Shown here: positions 50,128 to 56,261 of the stretch, in pieces | Position numbering within the stretch: position 1 is the stretch's first letter | Layout: each line of letters starts with the position of its first letter | Source: an uncultured Clostridia bacterium | Lineage (GTDB): Bacteria > Bacillota > Clostridia > Oscillospirales > Oscillospiraceae | Length of the DNA stretch: 56,261 nucleotides | Assembly: GCA_947367115.1 (NCBI GenBank) | Contig: CANBCW010000004.1 | Location: 1-56,261, forward strand | Direction: 5' to 3' | Notes under the pieces: model-generated | Database searches by the model: none | What the model saw: only the letters and a program-made list of their open reading frames with translations | Told to the model about the DNA's origin: nothing | Position numbers and translations under genes: made by a program

Positions 50128-50513
50128 AGCTGTTCCCCAATGACCACCCCGGGCTGTCCGTTTCTGATTTCTAAAAAGGCGTTTTGCAGCCGTGTAAGAT
50201 AGGCAAAAGGCTCGTCCGGGTATACCGGAATGAATTTGCTCTCACTTTTCTGATGCTTGGGCAGTGCCCGGAACTGGAACGGCCCTTTCCCCAGCTTCTT
50301 CACCGCCATTTTTGTGGTCAGGCCAAATCCACTGCCCATAGGGATCAACACCCCCAGATTTTCATGGTGCCCATTGCATGATACTGTGATTCTGCAAATC
50401 ACAGAGCCTGAGATGTTACACTGGCAGCAAAATCGGTAGTAAAGCCCCTGCTGCTCTACGGCAGCCTTTCCAACCACTTCTCTGCCCAAATAAATATCAT
50501 ACGTTCCGTCCAA
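50124..50513 (-). CDS. Conserved-looking protein of unknown function
   Basis: About 129 residues, starting at TTG 50513 (MDGTYDIYLGREVVGKAAVEQ). The first ~75 residues look like an all-beta domain with three cysteines in YYRFCCQCNISGSVICRI. A basic stretch (TTKMAVKKLGKGPFQF) and a helical end follow. No family is recognised. The ribosome-binding G-run lies in the 3' arm of the mazF terminator, and the T-tract directly precedes the TTG. It is convergent with the ExoIII fusion gene, the two stops overlapping by 4 bases. Confidence 0.65.
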   Translation of the reverse strand: MDGTYDIYLGREVVGKAAVEQQGLYYRFCCQCNISGSVICRITVSCNGHHENLGVLIPMGSGFGLTTKMAVKKLGKGPFQFRALPKHQKSESKFIPVYPDEPFAYLTRLQNAFLEIRNGQPGVVIGEQL

Positions 50514-50556
50514 AAAGATCCCCCCTCGGCACAAGCCTATGCGCCATGGGGGGATC
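50512..50556 (-). terminator. Terminator of mazF overlapping the next gene's ribosome-binding site
   Basis: GATCCCCCC / GGGGGGATC 9-bp stem (50548-50556 / 50517-50525), 22-base loop, five T's. The next start codon TTG follows at once. Confidence 0.8.
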
Positions 50557-50561
50557 TTATG

Positions 50562-50927
50562 TTAAATTGTTCGGTTGTCATTCAGGCCAAAGCTCACCGC
50601 GATGGCATCATCCACCAAATGCATGTGGTCGTCGTCCAGCCGCCCCATATGTTCACGCAGACGGCGCTTGTCAATGGTGCGGATCTGCTCCAGTAAGATC
50701 ACCGAATCCTTCGTCAGCCCTACGCTGCCCCCGGCAATGTTGATATGGGTCGGGAGGCGGGCTTTCCCTGTCTGGCTGGTGATGGCCGCGGCGATGACCG
50801 TGGGAGAATGCCGGTTTCCAGTATCGTTCTGGACGATGAGCACCGGCCGGGTGCCCCCCTGCTCGCTGCCCACCACCGGTGAAAGATCGGCGTAAAAGAT
50901 ATCGCCCCGTTTGACCGTGGTATCCAT
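50562..50927 (-). CDS. MazF/NdoA-type mRNA interferase without an adjacent antitoxin
   Basis: About 121 residues, the standard MazF size. Landmarks are [54 protein letters not shown] and the catalytic-type stretch [17 protein letters not shown]. It would cleave mRNA at short motifs. ATG 50927 has GGAG ten bases upstream; a GTG three codons earlier is too close to it. The usual mazE (ndoAI) partner is not visible immediately upstream (50928-51068) or downstream. In Bacillus the order is alr-ndoAI-ndoA after an acpS/lipoprotein region; the neighbourhood here seems to have lost alr and the antitoxin. Confidence 0.92.
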   Translation of the reverse strand: MDTTVKRGDIFYADLSPVVGSEQGGTRPVLIVQNDTGNRHSPTVIAAAITSQTGKARLPTHINIAGGSVGLTKDSVILLEQIRTIDKRRLREHMGRLDDDHMHLVDDAIAVSFGLNDNRTI

Positions 50928-51068
50928 TTCGCTCACACTCCGATAGAATCATTACCTGCGCTACCGGAAATGCTCCTTATGTAACGCGGTTGATCCTATT
51001 GTCCCACGCATTCAGAAGAATTATACGGTATCGCATCCAATTTATCCTATGCGGAACCCCCCATAATG

Positions 51069-51629
51069 CTACAGGATTTCAAAATTTTTGACCTCCAGTG
51101 ACAGGATCCGGCGGTCATCGAACAGAATCTCGCCGCGTACTGGCAGATCTCTCTCCCCCAGCCAGATATCCAAATGCAGCGCATCCTCCTCATAGCTGTC
51201 ATCGATAGATACCCGGATCTGTGCTCCATCCGCACCGCAGGCTGTAACATAGCCCCCGCGCAGGGTCTTGACCAGCAGCCATGGAGCACTGACCGGAGTC
51301 ACCTGACCGTCCGCCAGCAGTTCAAAAGCCAGTGCCGTATCATCAAAGGTCAGTTTACCGCCTTCACCGGATATCGTACCGGTGATACCGGCGATGGACT
51401 CCGGCTCGGCGACCTCAAAGGTCACATTTCCCTGCCCATCCGATGTACAGGAAACGGCGAAGCTGCAGGTCTTGTCCCCATAGTCCGCCGTGATCACTGC
51501 ATCAAAGCTGCAGCCGGAAGCAGCCAACAGCTTTGCACGCAGCGCCATGGTTCGATCCAATTCCTTATGATCCCCCGCGCAGCCCGCCAGAAGGATGAGC
51601 AGTGCCAGAACGGATACCGCTTTTTTCAT
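51069..51629 (-). CDS. Lipoprotein of the LolA/YdcC-like type
   Basis: 186 residues with a clear lipobox (LLILLAGCAG). The mature part is an antiparallel beta fold: FDAVITADYGDKTCSFAVSC, GNVTFEVAEPESIAGITGTI, LTFDDTALAFELL and HLDIWLGERDLPVRGEILFD. This matches the YdcC-like outer-surface lipoproteins related to LolA/LppX. Function unknown. It follows nnrD by 11 bases and ends the MBOAT-SGNH-nnrD-lipoprotein operon. Confidence 0.75.
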   Translation of the reverse strand: MKKAVSVLALLILLAGCAGDHKELDRTMALRAKLLAASGCSFDAVITADYGDKTCSFAVSCTSDGQGNVTFEVAEPESIAGITGTISGEGGKLTFDDTALAFELLADGQVTPVSAPWLLVKTLRGGYVTACGADGAQIRVSIDDSYEEDALHLDIWLGERDLPVRGEILFDDRRILSLEVKNFEIL

Positions 51630-51640
51630 TTAATCCCGCC

Positions 51641-52489
51641 CTATTTCATTAGTCGCGGAAGCTCCTCCAGCATATCGCTTGGCAGCATGCCATACTGCCC
51701 CAGCTTTTGCGCGCAGTTGTCTCCTGCCGCACCGTGAAGCCAGACCGCAGCCGCGGCAGCCTCCATAGGGGCAATTCCCTGCCCCAGCAGACTGACCACA
51801 ATCCCCGCCAGGACATCACCGCTGCCACCCACTGCCATACCGGGATTGCCGGTGCGGTTGCGATAGCAGATTTCGCCATCTGTGATCAGGGTCTCATGCC
51901 CCTTAAGGACAACAATACAGCCCTGCTCTCGGGCCAATGCAGCTGCGGCGGCAGGCCTGTCCGTTCCAAGGCTGCCCGCCAGTCGGATGAATTCGCCATC
52001 ATGGGGTGTCAGAACTGTAGGAGCTGTCCTTCCGCGCATTAAATACTTATGCCGGGACAGTAGATTTATACCATCGGCATCCACAACCACCGGCCGGCTG
52101 CATTCTCTCAATACCGCTTTTAACACGGCCAGAGTCCCTTTCGACTGGCTCAGGCCGGGGCCAATGAGCACCGCATCCATTTTGGGCAGAAGATCTAAAA
52201 CATCCTCAACCGCATTGGCGCTGAGCTTACCATCTTCATCCGGCAAAGGAAATACAACAGGCTCCGTCAGTTTGACTGCCTCGATAGCATAGATGCTCTC
52301 CGGCACACCCAGATACACCAATCCCGCCCCGCTGCGCAGAGCCCCCATTGCCGCCAGCGCCGCCGCTCCGGTATAGCCCCGGCTGCCGCACAGCAGCAGA
52401 ATTTTTCCGAAATCCCCCTTATGTGCCCATTGATCCCGGTCAGGCAGGATACTCCATACGCTCTGATGATTCAGCTCTCTCTGTTCCAT
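51641..52489 (-). CDS. nnrD: ADP/ATP-dependent NAD(P)H-hydrate dehydratase
   Basis: 282 residues of the YjeF C-terminal (ribokinase-like) family, without the epimerase half. Landmarks are HKGDFGKILLLCGSRGYTGAA near the N-terminus, VLIGPGLSQSKGT, RPVVVDADGINLL, LTPHDGEFIRL and the catalytic NPGMAVGGSGDVLAGIV. It repairs damaged (hydrated) NADH and NADPH at the cost of ATP or ADP. The separate epimerase NnrE must be elsewhere. It lies 12 bases after the SGNH gene, although its job is unrelated to it. Confidence 0.93.
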   Translation of the reverse strand: MEQRELNHQSVWSILPDRDQWAHKGDFGKILLLCGSRGYTGAAALAAMGALRSGAGLVYLGVPESIYAIEAVKLTEPVVFPLPDEDGKLSANAVEDVLDLLPKMDAVLIGPGLSQSKGTLAVLKAVLRECSRPVVVDADGINLLSRHKYLMRGRTAPTVLTPHDGEFIRLAGSLGTDRPAAAAALAREQGCIVVLKGHETLITDGEICYRNRTGNPGMAVGGSGDVLAGIVVSLLGQGIAPMEAAAAAVWLHGAAGDNCAQKLGQYGMLPSDMLEELPRLMK

Positions 52490-52501
52490 GTTTTTCTCCT
52501 A

Positions 52502-53359
52502 TCAATCCAGATTTTTCACTGTCCGGCAAATCCAGTCCGCCCACAGCGAGGCATATTTGGCGTATAAATGGCAGCCGTCCGCCGTCAGCTGATTGGGCAG
52601 ATATCCATTCTCATCAGCAAAGCATTCATTTGCATCTATATAGTTGACTCGATATTCGTCAGCTAACGCGTGGAGCGCACAGTTCACGCTTCTGAGATTC
52701 TCGGGTGAAGCATACGGTGTCAGTTCAGCCCAGCGGCGGCTTACAGTCAGAACGCCCTGTACAACTGTTACCGCCTGAGGCTGCGTCTGAACCACGGTAT
52801 TCAGCAGTTCCCGGTAAGCATGCAGCAGGCTGTCCAGCGGATATCCCGCCTCATTCAGCCCTAAATTGATCACCACGCAGGTATATTCCCGCTCCGCCAG
52901 CAGTGACGCAATCGTGCAATTCTGAAAGGTCTGATCTGACAGCTTCTGGTTGTCAACATTGAACACACTCATCCCCACTTCGCAGAAGTAATCTGCCCCC
53001 TCCAGCCGCGCGTGATCCCGCAGCCCGCAGGTACGGGAGTCACCGATAAACAGCACCCTTTCCAGCGGATCCTGCTGAGGCAGATCAACCTCGGTGGGCT
53101 CTGTTTGGTCGGAATACGTAGGCTGGATAGATGGCATGGGTGGCTCTGTTTCCTCCGGTTCGGTATCTCTGCGCAGATCGGTAATCACATAGCGCAGCCC
53201 ATCATCCCGAAGCAGCACAAAAGGCAGCTCCACCACCGTTTCCTGACGGCTCAGTCCCAATGGCTCTAGCAAAACAAACTTGACAACAACCCCGGTCATA
53301 GCCATGGCAAAGCCGGAAAACACCAGCAAACCCGCAAGGAACATATTTCTGACCTTCAT
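52502..53359 (-). CDS. Membrane-anchored SGNH/GDSL hydrolase
   Basis: 285 residues. An N-terminal membrane segment (MFLAGLLVFSGFAMAMTGVVV) and a Pro/Glu/Thr linker (PEETEPPMPSIQPTYSD) are followed by the hydrolase: block I FIGDSRTCGLRD with the nucleophile Ser (~ residue 107), block III NLGLNEAG and block V TADGCHLY with the Asp and His. It should act outside as an esterase or O-acyltransferase. It is 29 bases after an MBOAT gene. MBOAT-SGNH pairs (PatA/PatB, AlgI/AlgJ-type) transfer acetyl groups to cell-wall polymers or exopolysaccharide, which is the most likely role here. Confidence 0.87.
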   Translation of the reverse strand: MKVRNMFLAGLLVFSGFAMAMTGVVVKFVLLEPLGLSRQETVVELPFVLLRDDGLRYVITDLRRDTEPEETEPPMPSIQPTYSDQTEPTEVDLPQQDPLERVLFIGDSRTCGLRDHARLEGADYFCEVGMSVFNVDNQKLSDQTFQNCTIASLLAEREYTCVVINLGLNEAGYPLDSLLHAYRELLNTVVQTQPQAVTVVQGVLTVSRRWAELTPYASPENLRSVNCALHALADEYRVNYIDANECFADENGYLPNQLTADGCHLYAKYASLWADWICRTVKNLD

Positions 53360-53388
53360 TTTACCAATTCCCCCCGCTTTTGTCCATA

Positions 53389-54702
53389 TCAGAAATTAAA
53401 GTACATAAACGGATCCTGCGCCGTCGTGGACACAAAGTAGATACTGATCCAAAACAGGATGAACAGCGCGCAGTCAAACCAGACACGCTCCCGGAATTTA
53501 AGAAAAATTCGTTCCGGTAACGGACTTGCAAAGAGAATCCCCGCCAGCACCAATGGAAGATAGGGCATCAGCTCCCCCGCGCCTGTTTGCCCCAGGCCGA
53601 ACAGACGGCTCAAAAAGGCCACCAATTGTTCCATATCTCCGATGGCAAAAGGAACCCAGCTGAGAAGAACCACAAACACGGTGTATAGGTTCGCTCCCAC
53701 GCCCAGCCGCTGCAGCCGATCGTGAAACCACAGCTTTTCCGCCGCAATCACCAATCCCAAAAATGCACCCCACAGCAGGTAATTTCCACCCACACCATGC
53801 CATAACCCTGTCAAGATCCAAACGGCTAGAATATTGAATACCTGGCGTGGCTTCCCTTTCCTGTTGCCGCCCAGCGGAATATACACATACTGCCGAAACC
53901 ACCGGGTAAGGGTGATATGCCACCGGCGGTAAAAATCCGAAACCGATCGGGCCGCATAGGGCGAATCAAAGTTCCGCGGCAGTTCAAAACCCATCAGCTT
54001 TCCCAGTCCCACAGCCATCATGCTGTAGCCGTGAAAATCAAAGTACAGCCGCAGCGCAAAGGCGATCAGAGCCAGCCATGCAAAGGCAGGAGAAAGGCTG
54101 TCAAATCCAATCACCTGCGCCCGACTCCAGATCCCGGCCAGCCTATCCGCCAGCAGCACCTTGAGACATAGTCCCACAACCAGTTCCTGCAAGCCCGCGC
54201 GGAATCGTATCTGGCTGACCTTCGGATGCGCCATTTGCGCCTGCAATTGACTTGGCTCCGCCAATGGGCCGGAAAGAAGCCGCGGGAACATCAGCATCTG
54301 CGCTCCATAGGAGATCAGATCATCCTCAGGCATTGTTCTCCCCCGATGGATATCCACCAGATATGCCGCCATTTGAAATATGTAAAAGCTCATGCCGCCG
54401 GGAAGATACGATCCGCCCCGGAAGCATTTAAAAAACACCAGCACCGCGCCCAGCAGAATAAGACCCACCAGCAGTAGGAAGCATTTCTTTTCCTTCTTCA
54501 TTCCCAATCCAATGAAGAAGGTCACCACTACGATCATCAGTGCCACAGCCACCTGCCACAGCTCTATCCCATCCTGCAGCACATAAAAAATCACACTGCC
54601 CAGAAGAATGGTCAGCGGTTTGTTTTTTTCCGATGTAATGTAGTAAACTCCAAGAAAAAGCGGCAAAAAGTAGAACAAAAAGGATATTCCAAACAACTCC
54701 AT
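53389..54702 (-). CDS. MBOAT-family O-acyltransferase
   Basis: 437 residues with about ten membrane helices. The MBOAT signature is present: SVSDFYRRWHITLTRWFRQ, YIPLGGNRKG and the invariant His in LTGLWHGVGGNYLLWG (~ residue 310). Proteins of this AlgI/PatA type pass acetyl groups across the membrane to a partner that modifies polysaccharide or peptidoglycan. The partner is probably the SGNH protein encoded 29 bases downstream. AGGGG precedes the ATG. Confidence 0.93.
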   Translation of the reverse strand: MELFGISFLFYFLPLFLGVYYITSEKNKPLTILLGSVIFYVLQDGIELWQVAVALMIVVVTFFIGLGMKKEKKCFLLLVGLILLGAVLVFFKCFRGGSYLPGGMSFYIFQMAAYLVDIHRGRTMPEDDLISYGAQMLMFPRLLSGPLAEPSQLQAQMAHPKVSQIRFRAGLQELVVGLCLKVLLADRLAGIWSRAQVIGFDSLSPAFAWLALIAFALRLYFDFHGYSMMAVGLGKLMGFELPRNFDSPYAARSVSDFYRRWHITLTRWFRQYVYIPLGGNRKGKPRQVFNILAVWILTGLWHGVGGNYLLWGAFLGLVIAAEKLWFHDRLQRLGVGANLYTVFVVLLSWVPFAIGDMEQLVAFLSRLFGLGQTGAGELMPYLPLVLAGILFASPLPERIFLKFRERVWFDCALFILFWISIYFVSTTAQDPFMYFNF

Positions 54703-54739
54703 TGTAACGCGCCCCTTTGTATCAGATCATCGCGGTACA

Positions 54740-54768
54740 ATCATAGGCGCTTGCCCACGCCGAAACAA
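54740..54768 (-). promoter_or_regulatory. Promoter of the MBOAT operon
   Basis: TTGTTT (54763-54768), 17-base spacer, TATGAT (54740-54745) on the minus strand. Confidence 0.55.
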
Positions 54769-54847
54769 GGGAAAACCGTCACGGCGGATGAAATCTTGTC
54801 TTTCATTTCCAGATGAGTTGTGGTATCATATGGTGGAGGTGAGCAAT

Positions 54848-56167
54848 TTGAGACGAATGACAGCCTTTCTTCTGTGCTTCCTTCTGCTGGCAGGATGCGC
54901 ACCGACGACCCCCTCTATTTTTTCAGAGCATACAGAACCTTCGGCGAACATTCCCAGCATCTCCGAACCAGACATCCCAGACGAAACCGTAGTGTCTGAA
55001 CCAACCATCCCTCCCGAAACCACGCCAGAGTTTCCAAGTGTCCCAACAGAGCCTGTCGAATCTGAACCGACACTGCCCCCCACTGAACCAAATATCCCTC
55101 CGGAACCCAGTGTCCCTGAACCGATGCCGGAGCCTGAACCAGAACCTGAACCGGAACCCATCGATCCCATGACCGCATACATACAGGCCATGACGCTGGA
55201 AGAACGTGTTGGTCAGCTATTCCTTGCCCGATGCCCGGCCAAGAATGCCGTTGCTGACATCCAGACGTACCATTTAGGCGGTTACGTCTTGTTCGCCCGG
55301 GATTTTGAGGGTGAAACTCCGGCAAGCGTCAGCAAAACCATCGCTTCTTACCAATCAGCATCCTCTATTCCGATGCTGATTGCCGTAGATGAGGAAGGCG
55401 GGAAAGTAACCCGGGTCAGTCAGTATCCCGCGTTCCGTACCACACCATTCCTTTCCCCGAGAGAGATCTATGAACTGGGTGGCCTGGATGCCATCCGTGA
55501 TAATGAGGCAGAAAAAAGTCAGCTTCTGACCTCTCTTGGCATCAAAGTGAACCTGTCGCCGGTATGTGATATCACCACCGATCCCAATGCTTTTATGTAT
55601 CCGCGTTCTCTGGGGGAAAGCCCGGAGATCACCGGACAGTACGTGCAGCTTATGCTGGAAACCATGGGACAAAACGGCATTGCAGGTGTCCTTAAGCACT
55701 TCCCCGGCTACGGCAACAATACGGATACCCATGTTGCCATCGCCATCGACGACCGCACGCTTGCCGAACTGGAACGCTGCGATCTGGTACCCTTCCAAAT
55801 GGGTATCGATGCGGGCTGCGGAGCCATCATGGTCAGCCATACCTTCATCAACGCCATCGACTCCACTTTGCCCGCGACGCTCTCCCCCGCAGTGAACCGC
55901 TATCTCCGGGAAACCATGGGCTTTGACGGTGTAGTCATCACAGACGATCTGGTGATGCAGGCCATCACTGACCTGTACGGTGCCGAGGAAGCGTCTGTGA
56001 TGGCAGTTCTCGCCGGAAACGATCTGCTGTGTTCCACGGAGTATAAAACCCAATACAATGCCGTCCTGAAGGCTGTACAAAGCGGACGTATCTCTGAAAA
56101 CCGCATTAACGAATCCGTTCGCAGAATTTTGCAGTGGAAATGCGATATGGGCTTGATGGAACTATAA
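54848..56167 (+). CDS. Glycoside hydrolase family 3 lipoprotein (beta-N-acetylhexosaminidase-like)
   Basis: About 439 residues. The start is TTG 54848, well spaced from GGAGG, giving MRRMTAFLLCFLLLAGC with the lipobox LLAGC. A ~80-residue linker rich in Pro, Glu, Thr and Ser (ending EPEPEPEPEPEPIDP) is followed by the GH3 N-terminal domain. LEERVGQLFLARC, LIAVDEEGGKVTR, VLKHFPGYGNNTDTH and the nucleophile Asp in GVVITDDLVM are all present. The family removes beta-linked N-acetylglucosamine, probably from peptidoglycan fragments. It is divergent from the MBOAT operon. Confidence 0.92.
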   Translation: MRRMTAFLLCFLLLAGCAPTTPSIFSEHTEPSANIPSISEPDIPDETVVSEPTIPPETTPEFPSVPTEPVESEPTLPPTEPNIPPEPSVPEPMPEPEPEPEPEPIDPMTAYIQAMTLEERVGQLFLARCPAKNAVADIQTYHLGGYVLFARDFEGETPASVSKTIASYQSASSIPMLIAVDEEGGKVTRVSQYPAFRTTPFLSPREIYELGGLDAIRDNEAEKSQLLTSLGIKVNLSPVCDITTDPNAFMYPRSLGESPEITGQYVQLMLETMGQNGIAGVLKHFPGYGNNTDTHVAIAIDDRTLAELERCDLVPFQMGIDAGCGAIMVSHTFINAIDSTLPATLSPAVNRYLRETMGFDGVVITDDLVMQAITDLYGAEEASVMAVLAGNDLLCSTEYKTQYNAVLKAVQSGRISENRINESVRRILQWKCDMGLMEL

Positions 56168-56184
56168 CAATGAGCCGACCCATC

Positions 56185-56261
56185 TGAACTGCACCCCATT
56201 TGTTAGACAAGTATGATATAATACTTGTACTAAGAAATGGGGTGTTTTTCTATGCCAAAGG
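56185..56261 (+). mobile_element. Left end of an IS3-like insertion sequence (cut by the window)
   Basis: The terminus starts TGAACTGCACCCCA, the TG-ended form seen in IS3-family inverted repeats. It contains an extended -10 promoter (TGATATAAT, TATAAT at 56217-56222) and nested inverted repeats (56192-56201 with 56235-56244, and 56207-56214 with 56221-56228). A reading frame starts at 56252. The rest lies outside the window, so the family is inferred from the end only. Confidence 0.65.
56252..56261 (+). CDS. Start of a transposase frame (partial)
   Basis: ATG CCA AAG G.., eight bases after GGGGTG, at the end of the window. Only three codons (M-P-K) are visible. The position inside an IS3-like end suggests the first transposase frame (orfA). 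The ribosome-binding site lies in the 3' arm of the outer inverted repeat. Confidence 0.5.

Noticed and set aside
50977..51036. 19-residue minus-strand frame upstream of mazF as an antitoxin
   Set aside because: No ribosome-binding site, too short, and no resemblance to MazE.
55085..55165. DNA tandem repeat in the GH3 gene
   Set aside because: It is a Pro/Glu linker in the protein, explained by low-complexity coding sequence.

Overview
The window looks like chromosomal DNA of an anaerobic, spore-forming member of the Clostridia, most likely Oscillospiraceae. The reasons are a type III glutamine synthetase, an anaerobic ribonucleotide reductase activase, the sporulation genes spoIID and ytfJ (gerW), a large Gram-positive SRP RNA beside dnaX, two DacF-type D,D-carboxypeptidases, many lipoproteins and TTG start codons, and a moderately high GC content. 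The genus is not resolved.

Layout. 1-2.3 kb: a composite palindromic repeat and the decayed remains of a phage- or ICE-type polyvalent protein with an ADP-ribosyltransferase-like domain. 2.3-5.8 kb: a heterodimeric ABC exporter with one degenerate ATP site. 5.8-10.4 kb: tRNA-Thr(CGT), a LUD-domain protein, an aminotransferase and glnN. 10.5-17.6 kb: a Na/Pi cotransporter-PhoU fusion, a large lipoprotein and a 918-residue secreted protein. The last two share a C-terminal region I cannot assign to a family. 17.7-26.5 kb: dut-nrdG, a PAP2 phosphatase cut by an in-frame TAG, a TIGR04255-like protein, a YugP-type protease, a Nudix hydrolase, a broken phospholipase C-like gene, a YnbB-like PLP enzyme, a GIY-YIG protein, a membrane protein, pncB and an FlK-like thioesterase. 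26.5-38.9 kb: mostly minus-strand housekeeping genes (recR, ybaB, dnaX, SRP RNA, acpP, a YhiN-like flavoprotein, an RpiR regulator, rluB, dacF, ytfJ, a DUF2953 gene, scpB, scpA), then a nucleoside kinase and a small membrane protein behind a purine riboswitch. 39-48 kb: metA, spoIID, an LRR protein, a family 4 uracil-DNA glycosylase, a second DacF-like protein lacking the usual catalytic serine, a ComEA-like protein, a two-component system and a GerMN lipoprotein. 48-56 kb: exonuclease III continuous with a membrane-anchored ectodomain, an unknown gene, a solitary mazF, a lipoprotein, nnrD, an SGNH hydrolase, an MBOAT acyltransferase and a GH3 lipoprotein. The window ends at the left end of an IS3-like element.

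The most unusual points are the purine (guanine-type) riboswitch whose terminator competes with the aptamer, which predicts an ON switch; the ExoIII-transmembrane-duplicated ectodomain reading frame; the paired surface proteins after the phosphate transporter; the Ser-less DacF paralogue; and three decayed genes each broken by an in-frame TAG. No CRISPR array, rRNA operon or intact prophage is visible.
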